This document shows, piece after piece, positions 29,081-40,997 of a DNA stretch of 64,000 nt (positions within the stretch are counted from its first letter, which is position 1; the number at the start of each line of letters is the position of its first letter). The DNA lies in assembly GCA_028691975.1 (NCBI GenBank), contig JAQUYF010000002.1, positions 1-64,000 of the forward strand, read 5' to 3'. The notes under the pieces were generated by a model that did not search any database, had not been told where the DNA came from, and saw nothing but the letters and a program-made list of their open reading frames with translations. A program made the translations under genes and the position numbers. Source of the stretch: Bacteroidales bacterium. Its GTDB lineage: Bacteria > Bacteroidota > Bacteroidia > Bacteroidales > UBA932.

Positions 29081-30742
29081 ATGTATTCAAAAAGAGAAAT
29101 ACTGATTGTGCCCGATAAATTCAAGGGAAGCGCAACAGCTGCTGAAGTAGCAAGTTCACTGGAGGTTGCAATTCGCAAGATCTTTATAGGCAGAGACAGA
29201 CTGCACATCGAGACTCTGCCGCTTGCAGATGGGGGAGACGGTTCGACAGAGGTGCTTTTAACAGCCCTTTGCGGTGATGCTCAAATAGTTGATGTAGAGA
29301 CGTTTGACCCGCTTATGCGACCGATTAAGGCTCCGATGCTGATATTCGAGAGAGAGCGGGTAAAGTATGCTTTCATAGAGATGGCAAAGTGCTGCGGACT
29401 GACTCTCCTGCACAGATCCGAATACAATCCGGAAAGAACTACCACTTACGGGCTTGGAGTGATGATACAAAAGGCAGCCGGAATGGGCGCGACCAAAATC
29501 ATGATGGGAATAGGAGGAAGTGCCACAAATGATGGTGGTGCCGGAATGCTTGAGGCCGGTATTCCTCAGGGAATCACTGTTCAAGTGGCCTGTGACGTTG
29601 AGAATCCTCTGCTCGGACCGAATGGTGCAACTATGATTTACGCTCCTCAAAAAGGGGCGGACGGGGCAATGTTGGAGAGATTGGAGCGGCGGATGGAGTG
29701 TTTTGCCGAACAGGCTGAAGCCAAACTGAGGGAGAAGGGTGATGAACAGCGTGCCGCAAATTACAGAAGCATCCCCGGAGGCGGTGCAGCCGGCGGTGTG
29801 GGTGCCGCTCTTTACGGATTTTATGGTGCAGAGCTTGTTCCGGGGTGGAGACTGTTTGGAGATATGTTTTCTCTTGAGGAGAAAATAGCAAAAGCCGATG
29901 CGGTTATAACGGGAGAGGGTCGCTTTGACAGCCAGAGCCTTAGCGGAAAGTTGGTTGGAGGAGTGTCCCAGCTTTGCAGAAAATATAAAAAGCGTTTGAC
30001 GGTAGTCTGTGGCGAATCTGCCCTTAATGAGGCTGTATGGCATAAGCACAGGATATCGGATGTTTATGCCCTTTCGGAAATAGAGCCTGATAAGGAGGTC
30101 TCTATTCGCGATGCCAAAATGCTGCTCAAAGGGATAAAGGGAAGGTCTCAACTGCTCTATGCAGGATGTGATGAGGCGGGGCGAGGCTCCCTTGCGGGGC
30201 CTGTTTTTGCGGCAGCAGTAATTTTGCCGGAAGGCTTCTGTCATCCCCTGCTTAACGACTCTAAGCAGCTCAGTGAACAGCAGAGAGATGAGCTAAGGCC
30301 TATAATTGAGCGGGAAGCCTTAGCCTGGAGCGTTGCGGCTGTGCCGGCAGAAGAGATAGACAGGATAAATATTCTGAATGCTTCGATAGCAGGGATGCAG
30401 AGGGCACTGGATGGCCTGAAGGGGGTCAAAGGGGTTCCGACAGTTCCCGAAATGATACTTGTTGACGGCAATAAATTTAAGAAATACAAGAATATTCCAC
30501 ATCACTGCATAGTTGGAGGAGACGGCAAAATTGCCTCAATAGCAGCTGCTTCTATTCTGGCTAAGACACATAGAGATGAATTTATGCGAAAGATTGCAAA
30601 AGAATTTCCAATGTACGGATGGGACCGAAATATGGCTTATCCTACGGCAGAACATCGAAAAGCGATTGAAAAGTATGGGACAACAAAATATCATCGGCTC
30701 TCATATAAACTCTTGCCCGACAATGATAGATTGTTTTTTTGA
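29081..30742 (+). CDS. Glycerate kinase fused in frame to ribonuclease HII
   Basis: Glycerate kinase: [44 protein letters not shown]. RNase [37 protein letters not shown] at 30119 is a possible internal start. Confidence 0.9.
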   Translation: MYSKREILIVPDKFKGSATAAEVASSLEVAIRKIFIGRDRLHIETLPLADGGDGSTEVLLTALCGDAQIVDVETFDPLMRPIKAPMLIFERERVKYAFIEMAKCCGLTLLHRSEYNPERTTTYGLGVMIQKAAGMGATKIMMGIGGSATNDGGAGMLEAGIPQGITVQVACDVENPLLGPNGATMIYAPQKGADGAMLERLERRMECFAEQAEAKLREKGDEQRAANYRSIPGGGAAGGVGAALYGFYGAELVPGWRLFGDMFSLEEKIAKADAVITGEGRFDSQSLSGKLVGGVSQLCRKYKKRLTVVCGESALNEAVWHKHRISDVYALSEIEPDKEVSIRDAKMLLKGIKGRSQLLYAGCDEAGRGSLAGPVFAAAVILPEGFCHPLLNDSKQLSEQQRDELRPIIEREALAWSVAAVPAEEIDRINILNASIAGMQRALDGLKGVKGVPTVPEMILVDGNKFKKYKNIPHHCIVGGDGKIASIAAASILAKTHRDEFMRKIAKEFPMYGWDRNMAYPTAEHRKAIEKYGTTKYHRLSYKLLPDNDRLFF

Positions 30743-30816
30743 AATAAAAAATATAAATTTGCAGGCTATACTTTTAGGAAAAAGAGGAAAAAAATAATAA
30801 ATTAGAATCATCAACA

Positions 30817-32970
30817 ATGAAAAATTACTCCACAGAAAACATTAGAAACGTCGTTTTGCTTGGAAGTACCAGGTCAGGTAAGACTACCTTGGCCGAAACT
30901 ATGATGTTTGAAGGTAAAGTCATAGACCGCAGAGGTACTGTAGAAGCAAAAAACACAGTGTCTGACAACACAGAAGTCGAACAGCTTTATCAACGCTCCA
31001 TTTATGCAACTCCACTTTATGCAGAGTTCATGGACAACAAATTGAATATCATCGATACCCCGGGTGCAGATGATTTCGTAGGGGGAGTTATCACGGCTTT
31101 TAAAGTATGCGATTCGGGAGTAATGACTATCAATGCACAGCAGGGTGTTGAGGTTGGCACAGAGATACTCGGTCGTTATGCAGAGAAGATCAAAATGCCT
31201 ATGCTTATAGCTGTCAATCAGCTTGACACTGAAAAAGCAAATTGGGAAAATACAATAGAGTCACTTCATCAGGCATTCGGAAGCAAGCCGGTAGTTGTAC
31301 AGTATCCTGTCAATGCAGGAGTCGGTTTTGATTCATTCATTGATATTCTGAAGATGAAGATGTACGTTTTCAAAGATGACAACGGTACAAGAGAAGAAAA
31401 AGAGATCCCTGCAGATCAGAAAGATCAGGCTGAAGAGATGAAAGCCTCCCTTATGGAAATGGCAGCAGAGAATGATGAGGCTTTGATGGAGAAGTTTTTC
31501 GAGGCCGGCGAGTTGAGCGAAGAGGATGTAAACAAAGGTCTTAAAATAGGTTTTGACAGCGGAGAGCTTTATCCTATCTTCTGTGTATCGGCTAAAAAAG
31601 ACATAGGTGTAAAACGTATCATGGAATTTATTATCAATGTTGCTCCATCTCCGGCTCAGGATGTGGTTAAGAGCGTTGACGGTAATGATATCAAATGTAC
31701 GGTAAGCGGCCCTACTTCAATCTTTATTTATAAAACAGCTGTGGAGCAGCACTTGGGCGAAGTTTCTTACTTTAAGGTAATGTCCGGCAAGTTGTCGGAA
31801 GGTCAGGATGTCGTTAATCCGCAGACAGGATCAAAAGAGAGAATTTCCGCCATATATGCTGTTGCAGGCAAGAAAAAAGAGAAATTAAATGAGATGTTGG
31901 CAGGTGATCTCGGTTGTACTGTGAAGCTGAAGAGCGTTAAGACCAACCAGACACTGAATCAGGCCGGTGACGACGAAATTATCGCACCTATCGTGTTCCC
32001 TCCTTCAAAATATCGTACAGCAATTAAGGCAAAGGAAGAGAAAGACGATGAGAGATTGGGTGAAATCCTCAACAGAGCAACTGCAGAAGATCCGACACTC
32101 GTTATTGAGTACTCAAAAGAGTTGAAACAGACTATCTTGAGTGGTCAGGGAGAGCAGCACATCAATATTTTGAAATGGTATATCAATAATGTACAAAAGC
32201 TTGAAATTGATCTGTTTGCGCCACGTATTCCTTATCGTGAGACTATTACGAAGGTTGCAAACGCATCCTATCGACACAAGAAACAATCAGGCGGTGCAGG
32301 TCAGTTCGGTGAAGTTCACATGCTGATTGAGCCTATCGTTGAAGGTGTTGAAGCCGGCAACAAGTTTAAAGTTGACGGTCGTGATATGATCTTGAACATC
32401 AAAGGTAAAGAGGAGACAACTCTTGACTGGGGCGGTAAACTTGAATATTACAACTGTATCGTGGGCGGTGCTATTGACGCACGTTTCATGCCTCCTATTT
32501 TGAAAGGTATCATGGAGAAGATGGTCGAAGGACCTTTGACAGGTTCATACGCACGTGACATCAGAGTTTTTGTTTATGACGGTAAGATGCACCCTGTAGA
32601 TTCAAATGAGTTGTCATTTAAGTTGGCTGCACGAAATGCCTTTAAAGAGGCATTTAAGAAGGCCGGTCCAAAGATTATGGAGCCTATCTACAATATCGAG
32701 ATACTTGTGCCGGGAGATTGCATGGGAGATGTAATGTCAGACTTGCAAAACCGTCGCGCGATCATCGAAGGTATGAGCACAGATAAAGGCTTCCAGGTAC
32801 TTAAAGCCCGTGTTCCTTTAGCAGAGCTTTACAAATATTCTACAACGCTCAGCTCTCTTACTTCAGGGCGTGCAACATTTACAATGGCCTTTGCGGATTA
32901 CCAGCAGGTACCTGCAGATGTTCAGGATAAGTTGCTGAAGGCTTATGAAGAAGAACAGGAAGACGAATAG
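30817..32970 (+). CDS. Elongation factor G paralog (EF-G2-like)
   Basis: [31 protein letters not shown]-type domain [25 protein letters not shown]. Confidence 0.93.
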   Translation: MKNYSTENIRNVVLLGSTRSGKTTLAETMMFEGKVIDRRGTVEAKNTVSDNTEVEQLYQRSIYATPLYAEFMDNKLNIIDTPGADDFVGGVITAFKVCDSGVMTINAQQGVEVGTEILGRYAEKIKMPMLIAVNQLDTEKANWENTIESLHQAFGSKPVVVQYPVNAGVGFDSFIDILKMKMYVFKDDNGTREEKEIPADQKDQAEEMKASLMEMAAENDEALMEKFFEAGELSEEDVNKGLKIGFDSGELYPIFCVSAKKDIGVKRIMEFIINVAPSPAQDVVKSVDGNDIKCTVSGPTSIFIYKTAVEQHLGEVSYFKVMSGKLSEGQDVVNPQTGSKERISAIYAVAGKKKEKLNEMLAGDLGCTVKLKSVKTNQTLNQAGDDEIIAPIVFPPSKYRTAIKAKEEKDDERLGEILNRATAEDPTLVIEYSKELKQTILSGQGEQHINILKWYINNVQKLEIDLFAPRIPYRETITKVANASYRHKKQSGGAGQFGEVHMLIEPIVEGVEAGNKFKVDGRDMILNIKGKEETTLDWGGKLEYYNCIVGGAIDARFMPPILKGIMEKMVEGPLTGSYARDIRVFVYDGKMHPVDSNELSFKLAARNAFKEAFKKAGPKIMEPIYNIEILVPGDCMGDVMSDLQNRRAIIEGMSTDKGFQVLKARVPLAELYKYSTTLSSLTSGRATFTMAFADYQQVPADVQDKLLKAYEEEQEDE

Positions 32971-33617
32971 TGATAATCGCTAACAATATAGACAAATCCT
33001 TCGGAACCCTTAAGGTTCTGAAGGATATTTGTTTTCAGGCAAAAGAAGCTGAAGTGGTCAGCATTGTCGGTGCCAGCGGTGCCGGCAAATCGACTTTGCT
33101 GCAAATACTCGGCTCCCTTTCCAAACCGAACAGCGGTACGGTTGAGATAGACGGGGTTGATATTTTCTCCCTTTCCGATAAAGAGTTGGCGGAGTTTAGA
33201 AACAAAAAGATCGGCTTTGTGTTTCAATTTCATCACCTGCTTCCCGAATTTACGGCAGTAGAGAATGTGATGATACCTGCTCTTATCGCAAAACAGGGGC
33301 GAAAAGAGGCTGAAGCGCAGGCTGTGGCTCTTCTGACGGAGTTGGGACTTGGAGAGAGACTTCACCACAAGCCTTCCGAACTTAGCGGGGGAGAGCAGCA
33401 GAGAGTGGCTATCGCAAGGGCCATCATCAACCACCCGACAGTCCTTTTTGCGGACGAGCCTTCCGGCAATTTGGACAGTAAAACAAAAGGAGAAATACAT
33501 TCTCTGTTTTTTACGCTCAGAGACCGCTACGGTATTACCATCATTATTGTGACTCATGACAATGAGCTTGCAGAACTGTCTGACAGAACCATCGAGATGA
33601 AAGATGGGAGAATTTAA
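32970..33617 (+). CDS. ABC transporter ATPase (LolD-like)
   Basis: [33 protein letters not shown] start overlapping the preceding TAG. Confidence 0.92.
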   Translation: MIIANNIDKSFGTLKVLKDICFQAKEAEVVSIVGASGAGKSTLLQILGSLSKPNSGTVEIDGVDIFSLSDKELAEFRNKKIGFVFQFHHLLPEFTAVENVMIPALIAKQGRKEAEAQAVALLTELGLGERLHHKPSELSGGEQQRVAIARAIINHPTVLFADEPSGNLDSKTKGEIHSLFFTLRDRYGITIIIVTHDNELAELSDRTIEMKDGRI

Positions 33618-34323
33618 GTTTAAAAGATTTAGCATCAACAACCAGCACTCTGCAATGAAGGTCAATACCGATGGAGTATTGCTCGGGGCGTGGGTGAGTC
33701 TCTCTTCGGAGGATACCCTGTTGATGGATATAGGTACGGGGACGGGTGTTATGGCACTAATTGTTGCACAGCGTTTGTCCGACCTCTCAGAACATCCTTT
33801 CAGAATAGAGGCCATAGATATTGACGAGGCCTCTGTCTGCGAAGCCGCGGACAACTTTGCCTCTTCACCATGGAAGGAGTCTCTACGGGCCGAAAACTGT
33901 CGATTGCAGAGCTATCGCAGGCAATGTAAAGAGTTTGACTTGCTTTTTTGTAATCCTCCATACTTTAAAGATTCGCTCAAGGCGCCTTCTCTGCGCAGAA
34001 GCAACGCACGTCATGAGGAGTCTCTTCCCGGGCCGGATATTATAGTGGGGGCAAAGGAACTCCTTTCCCCGCATGGCAGGCTGTCTCTTATTCTGCCGCC
34101 AGTCGAAGGGGACGGGTTTATCACTATCACCAAGGGCAACGGTCTGTATCTCAATAGAATATGTAAAGTTAAAAGCCGGCCGGGTCTGGAAGTGAAACGC
34201 TATATGATGGAGTTTTCATTTCGACAAACGGATCTTATGGAAGAGAGCCTGACTATACAAGAAGAAAGCGACTATACTGCAGAGTATAAGTCGCTTACTA
34301 AAGATTTCTACCTTAATTTCTAA
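33604..34323 (+). CDS. tRNA1(Val) adenine-N6 methyltransferase-like
   Basis: [40 protein letters not shown]. Confidence 0.9.
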   Translation: MGEFKFKRFSINNQHSAMKVNTDGVLLGAWVSLSSEDTLLMDIGTGTGVMALIVAQRLSDLSEHPFRIEAIDIDEASVCEAADNFASSPWKESLRAENCRLQSYRRQCKEFDLLFCNPPYFKDSLKAPSLRRSNARHEESLPGPDIIVGAKELLSPHGRLSLILPPVEGDGFITITKGNGLYLNRICKVKSRPGLEVKRYMMEFSFRQTDLMEESLTIQEESDYTAEYKSLTKDFYLNF

Positions 34324-34829
34324 CGAGCTTCCGGAGATTCATTTTGGTTTGGAGCTCCATTGCGTGGAGGATTGGCAGGCTCCTTTCTCAACGAATAGAT
34401 CATTCTGACTCTAAAAACCTCTTCCGCTACGTACAGTTTTGCAACCTTTTCAACAGGGAGTACTTTTCTGAACTCAGGGTTATAGTCTGCAATAATCTTA
34501 TTTTCTTTTGTAAGAGCATCAAGGTAAGCATTTATCCTTTTTTCGTACTCCTGTGCAGAGATTGTCTCGCCTTTTTTGCCTTTCATGGCATGAAGAGCTT
34601 TCATCGTCTCTCTGTGAGCTGTCTGGACATCCTTCCAGTATTTGTTGTAAACAGGCCAGAAAACCTGTGCTTCCTCAGAAGTTAAGTCCAACTCGGATGT
34701 GAAAAAGGCTATTTTTTCACTTTGAATCTTTTCATTTTTACTTTTTCCATTCTGTTCTGCCTTTTTCTCTTGAGAGAAAACCGGAATGGTCAGGATAAGT
34801 GTCAGTGCTAAAATAAGGAATCGTTTCAT
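34320..34829 (-). CDS. Periplasmic CpxP/Spy-like protein
   Basis: Signal peptide; SELDLTSEEAQVFWPVYNKYWKDVQ. Confidence 0.6.
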   Translation of the reverse strand: MKRFLILALTLILTIPVFSQEKKAEQNGKSKNEKIQSEKIAFFTSELDLTSEEAQVFWPVYNKYWKDVQTAHRETMKALHAMKGKKGETISAQEYEKRINAYLDALTKENKIIADYNPEFRKVLPVEKVAKLYVAEEVFRVRMIYSLRKEPANPPRNGAPNQNESPEAR

Positions 34830-34835
34830 TATGAA

Positions 34836-35279
34836 TTATTTAATAAGGTCGGCATAAATGTAGTGAATATCGGCAGAGGTAAGCTGTGAAGAGAGATATG
34901 TTACAATGTCTTCATCATCGGGAGCCGATTCATCGTAAGAGGATTGAAACAGGGTGTCTGCCTCGGCTATCTCAAGATAGTCAACGGTTGCCCTGTTGTA
35001 GTATTCATCTTCAAGAAGAGTGATGTAGGGTGAGACCTCTTCGTCTCCGGGGAGAGTGTGAGTCAAAGTCAGCACTCCGTAACCGAGACCGAATATAAGT
35101 GCAAAGGAGCACAACAGTCCGAAAGCGGGCTTGAAGTACTTCAGGAAGAGGCTTTCATGTACAGGTGCCTTTATGCGCTCCCTGACACTGTCTTCCATTT
35201 TGGCAAAATAACCTTCAGGAACGCTGAAGGCGTTTCTTTTTAAATCCGGGTTATCGAGTATGTTTTTAATTTCATCCAT
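34836..35279 (-). CDS. Putative anti-sigma / membrane protein
   Basis: One TM; located directly downstream of an ECF sigma gene. Confidence 0.55.
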   Translation of the reverse strand: MDEIKNILDNPDLKRNAFSVPEGYFAKMEDSVRERIKAPVHESLFLKYFKPAFGLLCSFALIFGLGYGVLTLTHTLPGDEEVSPYITLLEDEYYNRATVDYLEIAEADTLFQSSYDESAPDDEDIVTYLSSQLTSADIHYIYADLIK

Positions 35280-35293
35280 GATTATCCTTTAGA

Positions 35294-35851
35294 CTATTGT
35301 TTTGCCAAAAAGTTTAATTCTTCCTTAATGCTTGCCTGTACTTTGTTGTATGCGTGATGATAAGAAGCCTTCAGGGCACCGACTGAAATATTGAGGATCT
35401 CGGAAATCTCTTCATATTTCAGTTCATCGAAATACCTCATGTTAAAGACGGCTTTTTGCTTCGGAGGAAGCTTTGCTATGGCTTTTTGCAAGGCAAGCTG
35501 CAGAGCATCTCCATTAAAGAATGGGTCCGCCTCCAACTTATTTGCTACGGCTTTGGAATTATCACTCAGCGAAAGGGTTGCTTTAATGTTTTGCCTTTTA
35601 AGAAAAGTAATACATTCGTTGGTGGCAATACGGTAGAGCCATGTATATAATTTTGCATCTTCGCGAAATGTGTCAAGAGCTTTCCACGCCTTAATAAAGG
35701 TATTCTGGAGCAGATCATCGGCATCGTCATGGTTACAGACCATTTTACGGATATGCCAATACAAACGCTCACCATACTTTCGCATAATGAGGTTAATGGC
35801 CTGCTGTTCCTCTCCGGAACGATATAGCTCTAATATTTCGCTATCTTCCAT
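35294..35851 (-). CDS. ECF RNA polymerase sigma factor
   Basis: DADDLLQNTFIKAWKAL; LKYEEISEILNISVGALKASYHHAYNKV. Confidence 0.92.
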   Translation of the reverse strand: MEDSEILELYRSGEEQQAINLIMRKYGERLYWHIRKMVCNHDDADDLLQNTFIKAWKALDTFREDAKLYTWLYRIATNECITFLKRQNIKATLSLSDNSKAVANKLEADPFFNGDALQLALQKAIAKLPPKQKAVFNMRYFDELKYEEISEILNISVGALKASYHHAYNKVQASIKEELNFLAKQ

Positions 35852-35856
35852 CTATG

Positions 35857-36801
35857 CTACAAAAGCTCCTTCACGGCTCTGACAATGTGGTCTGCATCAA
35901 GTCCGTAGGCTTGCATGAGCTGTGCAGGTTTACCACTCTGACCAAATAGATCATTGACCGCCACAAATCTCATTGGGACAGGATTATTTCTTACAAGCAG
36001 TCCGGCAATGGCTTCTCCTAAACCTCCTGCAATCAAATGCTCCTCTGCGCAGACTAATCGCCCTGTTTTAGAGACTGACGCCAAGATAGCGGCTTCATCC
36101 AAAGGCTTAATCGTATGAATATTCAAAAGATCCACCGAAATGCCCATATTTTCAAGCATTTCAGTAGCTTGGATTGCTTCCCAAACGAGATGTCCGGTTG
36201 CAATGATGCTCACCTGAGTGCCGCTGTTCAAATGCAGAGCTTTTCCAATCTCAAACTGCTGATTGTCCGGAGTGAAATTAGGGACTGAAGGTCTTCCGAA
36301 TCTCAGATACACAGGGCCTGTGTATGCAGCTGCTGCTATGGTTGCAGCCTTAGTCTGATTATAATCGCAGGGGTTGATAACCGTCATGCCCGGCAACATA
36401 CGCATCAGGCCTATGTCTTCCATTGTCTGGTGAGTTGCTCCATCCTCACCGAGAGTTATACCGGCGTGGGATGCTGCTATCTTGACGTTGGTATTGGAGT
36501 AGCAGACGGACTGCCTGATCTGATCATATACTCTTGCTGTCGCAAAATTTGCAAATGTGCCTGCAAAAGGGATATAGCCACTTATTGCGAGACCGGCAGC
36601 GACTCCAATCATATTTGCCTCGGCTATGCCGCTCTGAAAAAATCTTTCCGGGTGCTCTTTTGCAAAACTGTCCATCTTGAGCGAGCCGGTCAGGTCGGCG
36701 CAAAGCGCTACGACTTTAGGATTGGTCCGACCTAACTCTGCGAGTCCCGCTCCAAAGCCGGAGCGAGTATCTTTGTTTCCTGTATTAATATATTGTATCA
36801 T
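35857..36801 (-). CDS. Transketolase C-terminal subunit
   Basis: ADLTGSLKMDSFAKEHPERFFQSGIAEANMIGVAAGLA; HAGITLGEDGATHQ. Confidence 0.93.
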   Translation of the reverse strand: MIQYINTGNKDTRSGFGAGLAELGRTNPKVVALCADLTGSLKMDSFAKEHPERFFQSGIAEANMIGVAAGLAISGYIPFAGTFANFATARVYDQIRQSVCYSNTNVKIAASHAGITLGEDGATHQTMEDIGLMRMLPGMTVINPCDYNQTKAATIAAAAYTGPVYLRFGRPSVPNFTPDNQQFEIGKALHLNSGTQVSIIATGHLVWEAIQATEMLENMGISVDLLNIHTIKPLDEAAILASVSKTGRLVCAEEHLIAGGLGEAIAGLLVRNNPVPMRFVAVNDLFGQSGKPAQLMQAYGLDADHIVRAVKELL

Positions 36802-36802
36802 G

Positions 36803-37672
36803 TTAGTAGTCTCCTATTGTTTCTTGAAGTTGTGATAAAGCCTGTTCACACTGCTCCTGCGATGGGTTTTTACCATGCCATTTGCAGGTGCCTGCCATAA
36901 AATCCACTCCGTGCCCCATCTCTGTCTTGAAAAGAATCATAACAGGCTTGCCCTTGCCGAGAAGATTATTTGCAATTGCGAAAGCCTCCTCAATAGAGGT
37001 AAAAGAGTGTCCTTCAGCCACGATAACTTCCCATCCGAAAGCCTGCCACTTGGCCGTAAGATCTCCGAGACTCTGGACCTCTTCCGTAGTGCCGTCAATC
37101 TGCTGTCCGTTCCAGTCTGTCATTGCGATCAGATTGTCTACTTTGTGGTGAACTGCGGATGCTGCAGCTTCCCAAACCTGTCCCTCTTCGCTTTCTCCGT
37201 CCCCAAGCAGGACGAAAATACGATTAGTATCACCGTTAAGTTTTTTGCCGAGGGCGGCACCAATTGCAACGGAAAGACCCTGTCCGAGACTTCCTGCGGC
37301 CTGATTTACCCCGGGCAGCCCCTTTCTGACGGAAGGGTGACCCTGAAGACGTGAGCCAAACAGTCGGAACGAGCCAAGCTCACTTACAGGGAAATAACCT
37401 CTGCGAGCGAGAATGCTGTAAAGGACGGGAGAAATATGTCCGGCAGAGAGAAAAAACATATCTGAATTTACTCCGCTGCGTTGCCATTTCTCCGGTACAA
37501 TATTCATCTCCTTGAAAAACAGACAGGTCATGATGTCCGTGCTGCTCAATGAACCTCCCGGGTGTCCGGAAGCTGCTCCCGTAACCATACGGATGATATC
37601 GCGCCTCACTTGAGAGGCAATTTGTTCCAATGTATAAGTGGTAAGCATAATATTTGTAGAATTAAAGAACAA
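36803..37672 (-). CDS. Transketolase N-terminal subunit
   Basis: [35 protein letters not shown]-binding region. Confidence 0.93.
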   Translation of the reverse strand: MFFNSTNIMLTTYTLEQIASQVRRDIIRMVTGAASGHPGGSLSSTDIMTCLFFKEMNIVPEKWQRSGVNSDMFFLSAGHISPVLYSILARRGYFPVSELGSFRLFGSRLQGHPSVRKGLPGVNQAAGSLGQGLSVAIGAALGKKLNGDTNRIFVLLGDGESEEGQVWEAAASAVHHKVDNLIAMTDWNGQQIDGTTEEVQSLGDLTAKWQAFGWEVIVAEGHSFTSIEEAFAIANNLLGKGKPVMILFKTEMGHGVDFMAGTCKWHGKNPSQEQCEQALSQLQETIGDY

Positions 37673-37695
37673 AGATAATCATTATCTTTGCCCCC

Positions 37696-39480
37696 ATGAA
37701 AAACATTAGGAACTTTTGTATTATTGCGCACATAGACCACGGTAAAAGTACTCTGGCCGATAGATTGTTGGAAATGACAAATACTCTTGACGAAAGAGAT
37801 ATGGAAGCCCAGGTGCTCGATTCCATGGATTTGGAGAGGGAAAAGGGGATTACAATCAAGAGCCACGCCATCCAAATGGAGTACAATTATAAAGGTGAAA
37901 AGTATATTTTAAATCTGATTGACACCCCGGGTCACGTCGATTTTTCTTATGAGGTCTCTCGTGCTATTGCCTCTTGCGAAGGGGCATTGCTGGTGGTGGA
38001 TGCCACACAGGGAATACAGGCACAGACCATATCCAACCTCTATCTTGCGATTGATCACAATCTTGAGATCATTCCCGTGCTCAATAAGATTGACATGGAG
38101 TCAGCCATGGTGGATGTGGTTAAGGATCAGGTGATAGACCTGATAGGGTGTGACGAGAGTGATATCTTACTTGCAAGTGCCAAGACAGGAGAAGGTGTCC
38201 CTGCTATTCTCGAGAGGATCGTTGAGAGAGTCCCCGCTCCGGCCGGAGATCCTGATGCACCGCTTCAGGCATTGATTTTCGACTCTGTGTTTAACTCTTT
38301 CAGAGGAATTATTGCATACTTCAAAGTGGCAAACGGCTCCATCAGAAAAGGTGACAAGGTGAAGTTTTTCAATACGGGAAAAGAATATGAAGCTGATGAG
38401 GTGGGTGTTTTGAAGATGAAGATGTGTCCGAGAGATGAGATTCCTACGGGAAGTGTAGGCTATATTATATCAGGTATAAAGACGGCTTCCGAGGTGAAAG
38501 TCGGTGATACCATTACACATGTAGAGAGACCGTGCAAAGAGCATATTGCCGGATTTGAAGAGGTTAAACCAATGCTTTTCGCCGGCGTCTATCCGGTTGA
38601 GGCTGATGAATATGAAGATTTGAGAGCCTCACTGGAAAAGTTGCAGTTAAACGACGCTTCATTAGTATTTGAGCCGGAGGCTTCTCTCGCGTTGGGCTTT
38701 GGCTTCAGATGCGGATTTTTGGGGTTGCTCCATTTGGAGATTATGCAGGAGAGACTTTACCGAGAGTTTGACATGGATGTCATTACTACCGTGCCAAACG
38801 TCTCATACAAGGTCTATACTACTCAGCATGAAGTGGTTGATGTACACAATCCGTCCGGTCTGCCGGCTCCGACTCTTATTGATTATATAGAGGAACCGTA
38901 CATTAAGGCGCAGATTATCTCAAAAAGCGAGTATTTCGGTGTGATTATGAAGCTTTGTCTTGACAAGCGAGGCATACTGACAAGTCAGCATTTTCTTACG
39001 TCAGAAAGGGTAGAACTGACATACGAGATGCCTTTAGCGGAGATTGTCTTCGATTTTTACGATAAGTTGAAGTCCATATCAAAAGGATATGCCTCATTTG
39101 ACTACCATATTATAGGATATAAGAAGGCAGACCTTGTGAAGCTTGATATTCTCCTTAATGGTGAGCAGGTAGATGCCCTCTCTTCTCTTATACACCGTGA
39201 CCATGCATACGATTTCGGTCGCAGGATGTGTGAAAAGCTCAAAGAGCTGATACCGCGTCAGCAGTTTGAGATAGCCATTCAGGCTGCAATCGGGGCAAAA
39301 ATCATCGCTCGAGAGACAGTCAAGGCAGTGCGTAAAGATGTGACGTCCAAGTGTTACGGCGGGGATATTACCCGTAAACGCAAACTGCTTGAGAAGCAGA
39401 AAAAAGGCAAGAAACGCATGCGCCAGGTTGGAAATGTGGAAGTTCCGCAGAGCGCCTTTATGGCCGTCCTGAAGCTCTAA
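37696..39480 (+). CDS. lepA: Elongation factor 4 (LepA)
   Basis: [35 protein letters not shown]. Confidence 0.98.
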   Translation: MKNIRNFCIIAHIDHGKSTLADRLLEMTNTLDERDMEAQVLDSMDLEREKGITIKSHAIQMEYNYKGEKYILNLIDTPGHVDFSYEVSRAIASCEGALLVVDATQGIQAQTISNLYLAIDHNLEIIPVLNKIDMESAMVDVVKDQVIDLIGCDESDILLASAKTGEGVPAILERIVERVPAPAGDPDAPLQALIFDSVFNSFRGIIAYFKVANGSIRKGDKVKFFNTGKEYEADEVGVLKMKMCPRDEIPTGSVGYIISGIKTASEVKVGDTITHVERPCKEHIAGFEEVKPMLFAGVYPVEADEYEDLRASLEKLQLNDASLVFEPEASLALGFGFRCGFLGLLHLEIMQERLYREFDMDVITTVPNVSYKVYTTQHEVVDVHNPSGLPAPTLIDYIEEPYIKAQIISKSEYFGVIMKLCLDKRGILTSQHFLTSERVELTYEMPLAEIVFDFYDKLKSISKGYASFDYHIIGYKKADLVKLDILLNGEQVDALSSLIHRDHAYDFGRRMCEKLKELIPRQQFEIAIQAAIGAKIIARETVKAVRKDVTSKCYGGDITRKRKLLEKQKKGKKRMRQVGNVEVPQSAFMAVLKL

Positions 39481-39525
39481 CATTTGCCGCGCATTGGAAG
39501 CACGAAAATGTCGAAATTAAAAATT

Positions 39526-39558
39526 GAAAGGCCGTGCAAAGATAATGCACAGCCTTTC
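39526..39558 (+). terminator. Terminator-like hairpin downstream of lepA
   Basis: GAAAGGCCGTGC-aaagataat-GCACAGCCTTTC. Confidence 0.55.
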
Positions 39559-39633
39559 GTCACTTAACCTAAGAGAAAACTAATTTGTAGTTTGTACTTA
39601 GACTATAAATAATCAATATGGTTTAATTTAATT

Positions 39634-40647
39634 TCAAGAAAAAATTCCTACCGCTCCCAAAACTGCCAAGGCAACAAGAGACATAAGCCATATTACAAAC
39701 AAAACCAGGCCCGGTTTCCATTTAGGAGGCTTAAATCCAAAAGTCATCTGGATACCGCCGTACAAAAGACCAAGGAACGGAGTAAAGAAGGCGATCATTC
39801 CGACAATTTTAACAAGAAGAGGAGGAAGAGTTGCTATTACGGGAGAATAATCGGATATCCATTCACTTATACCGGCAATATCTAATTGAATATGGGCAAC
39901 TTCAACACCAAACAGTGCAACGACCCCGGCCGTTAAGCCTACGGTACCTATGATTATGAGTATAACACCGATAATTATGCAGATAACTCTACCGAGCACC
40001 TTCCAAAAGTCCGCTTGGCCGATAGTTCTTGCCTTTTGTTCAACAACCTTTGCACCCTTTTCGATATTCTTTCCGATTTCGTCAAAAGTGCCGCTCTCTC
40101 CCTTCATCTCACATCTCTGTGAAACAGTTTTTGCCGGAGGCACAATTATCCACAAAACGAGGTATACTACCGGTACAAACCATGTTCCGAACCAGGGGAC
40201 AGTGATAAAGCCAACGGACGAGAAGCAGCAGAAGATGACAACCCACAAGATTCTGACAAGCACGATATCCATATTAAAATAAGCTGCCAGACCGCTACAG
40301 ACACCTCCTAAGATTTTGTGCTCAGGATTGCGGTAAAACTTCTTTTTTGTATTGTACCTATAACTCTTCGGTTCTTCCGTAGAGGACTCATCTTCAATAG
40401 TTTCAGGCTTTCCTAAGACGTCAATTATCTGCTCTATCATCCACACGGAAGCGACTCCGTCCTTACCACATTTTTCAAGAAGCAACTCCGCCATGCGCTC
40501 TTCGATCCCTTCCATAATCTCTGCACCTCCATCAGTTGACGAATAATAATTGTCCAACTCGGACAGATATTTTTTAACCATCTCATAAGCATCCTGCTCA
40601 AGGGTGAAAGCATATCTTCCTATGCTTACTTTTTCAACTTGTTTCAT
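39634..40647 (-). CDS. PspC-domain membrane protein
   Basis: KKFYRNPEHKILGGVCSGLAAYFNMDIVLVRILWVV. Confidence 0.9.
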   Translation of the reverse strand: MKQVEKVSIGRYAFTLEQDAYEMVKKYLSELDNYYSSTDGGAEIMEGIEERMAELLLEKCGKDGVASVWMIEQIIDVLGKPETIEDESSTEEPKSYRYNTKKKFYRNPEHKILGGVCSGLAAYFNMDIVLVRILWVVIFCCFSSVGFITVPWFGTWFVPVVYLVLWIIVPPAKTVSQRCEMKGESGTFDEIGKNIEKGAKVVEQKARTIGQADFWKVLGRVICIIIGVILIIIGTVGLTAGVVALFGVEVAHIQLDIAGISEWISDYSPVIATLPPLLVKIVGMIAFFTPFLGLLYGGIQMTFGFKPPKWKPGLVLFVIWLMSLVALAVLGAVGIFS

Positions 40648-40659
40648 AGTTTATGCCTC

Positions 40660-40989
40660 CTATTTTTTTAACATTTCTATCGTATCCACCATCTCTTTCC
40701 AGGCATTGTCCATCTCTTCAAGTTGTGATCGACCCTTGTCTGTAATCATGTAGTACTTCCTTGGAGGACCCTGAGTAGATTCTTCCCAGCGGTAAGTAAG
40801 TAAACCCTGATTTTTTTGACGAATAAGCAGTGGATAGAGCGTGCCCTCCACGACTATCATATTTGCTCCCTTCAGTTCATCTATGAGAGAAGAGGCGTAG
40901 GCGTCTTTTTTGTTGAGAATACAGAGAATGCAATATTCAAGTACTCCCTTCCGCATTTGCGCCTTTACATTATCAATATTGTTTTCCAT
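40660..40989 (-). CDS. PadR-family transcriptional regulator
   Basis: GVLEYCILCILNKKDAYASSLIDELK; EGTLYPLLIRQKNQGLL. Confidence 0.92.
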   Translation of the reverse strand: MENNIDNVKAQMRKGVLEYCILCILNKKDAYASSLIDELKGANMIVVEGTLYPLLIRQKNQGLLTYRWEESTQGPPRKYYMITDKGRSQLEEMDNAWKEMVDTIEMLKK

Positions 40990-40997
40990 TATTATCT

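Noticed and set aside
29258-30244. 328-aa minus-strand ORF
   Set aside because: Antisense to the glycerate kinase; no recognizable motifs.
32943-33854. 303-aa minus-strand ORF
   Set aside because: Antisense to the LolD-like ATPase gene, which has complete ABC motifs.
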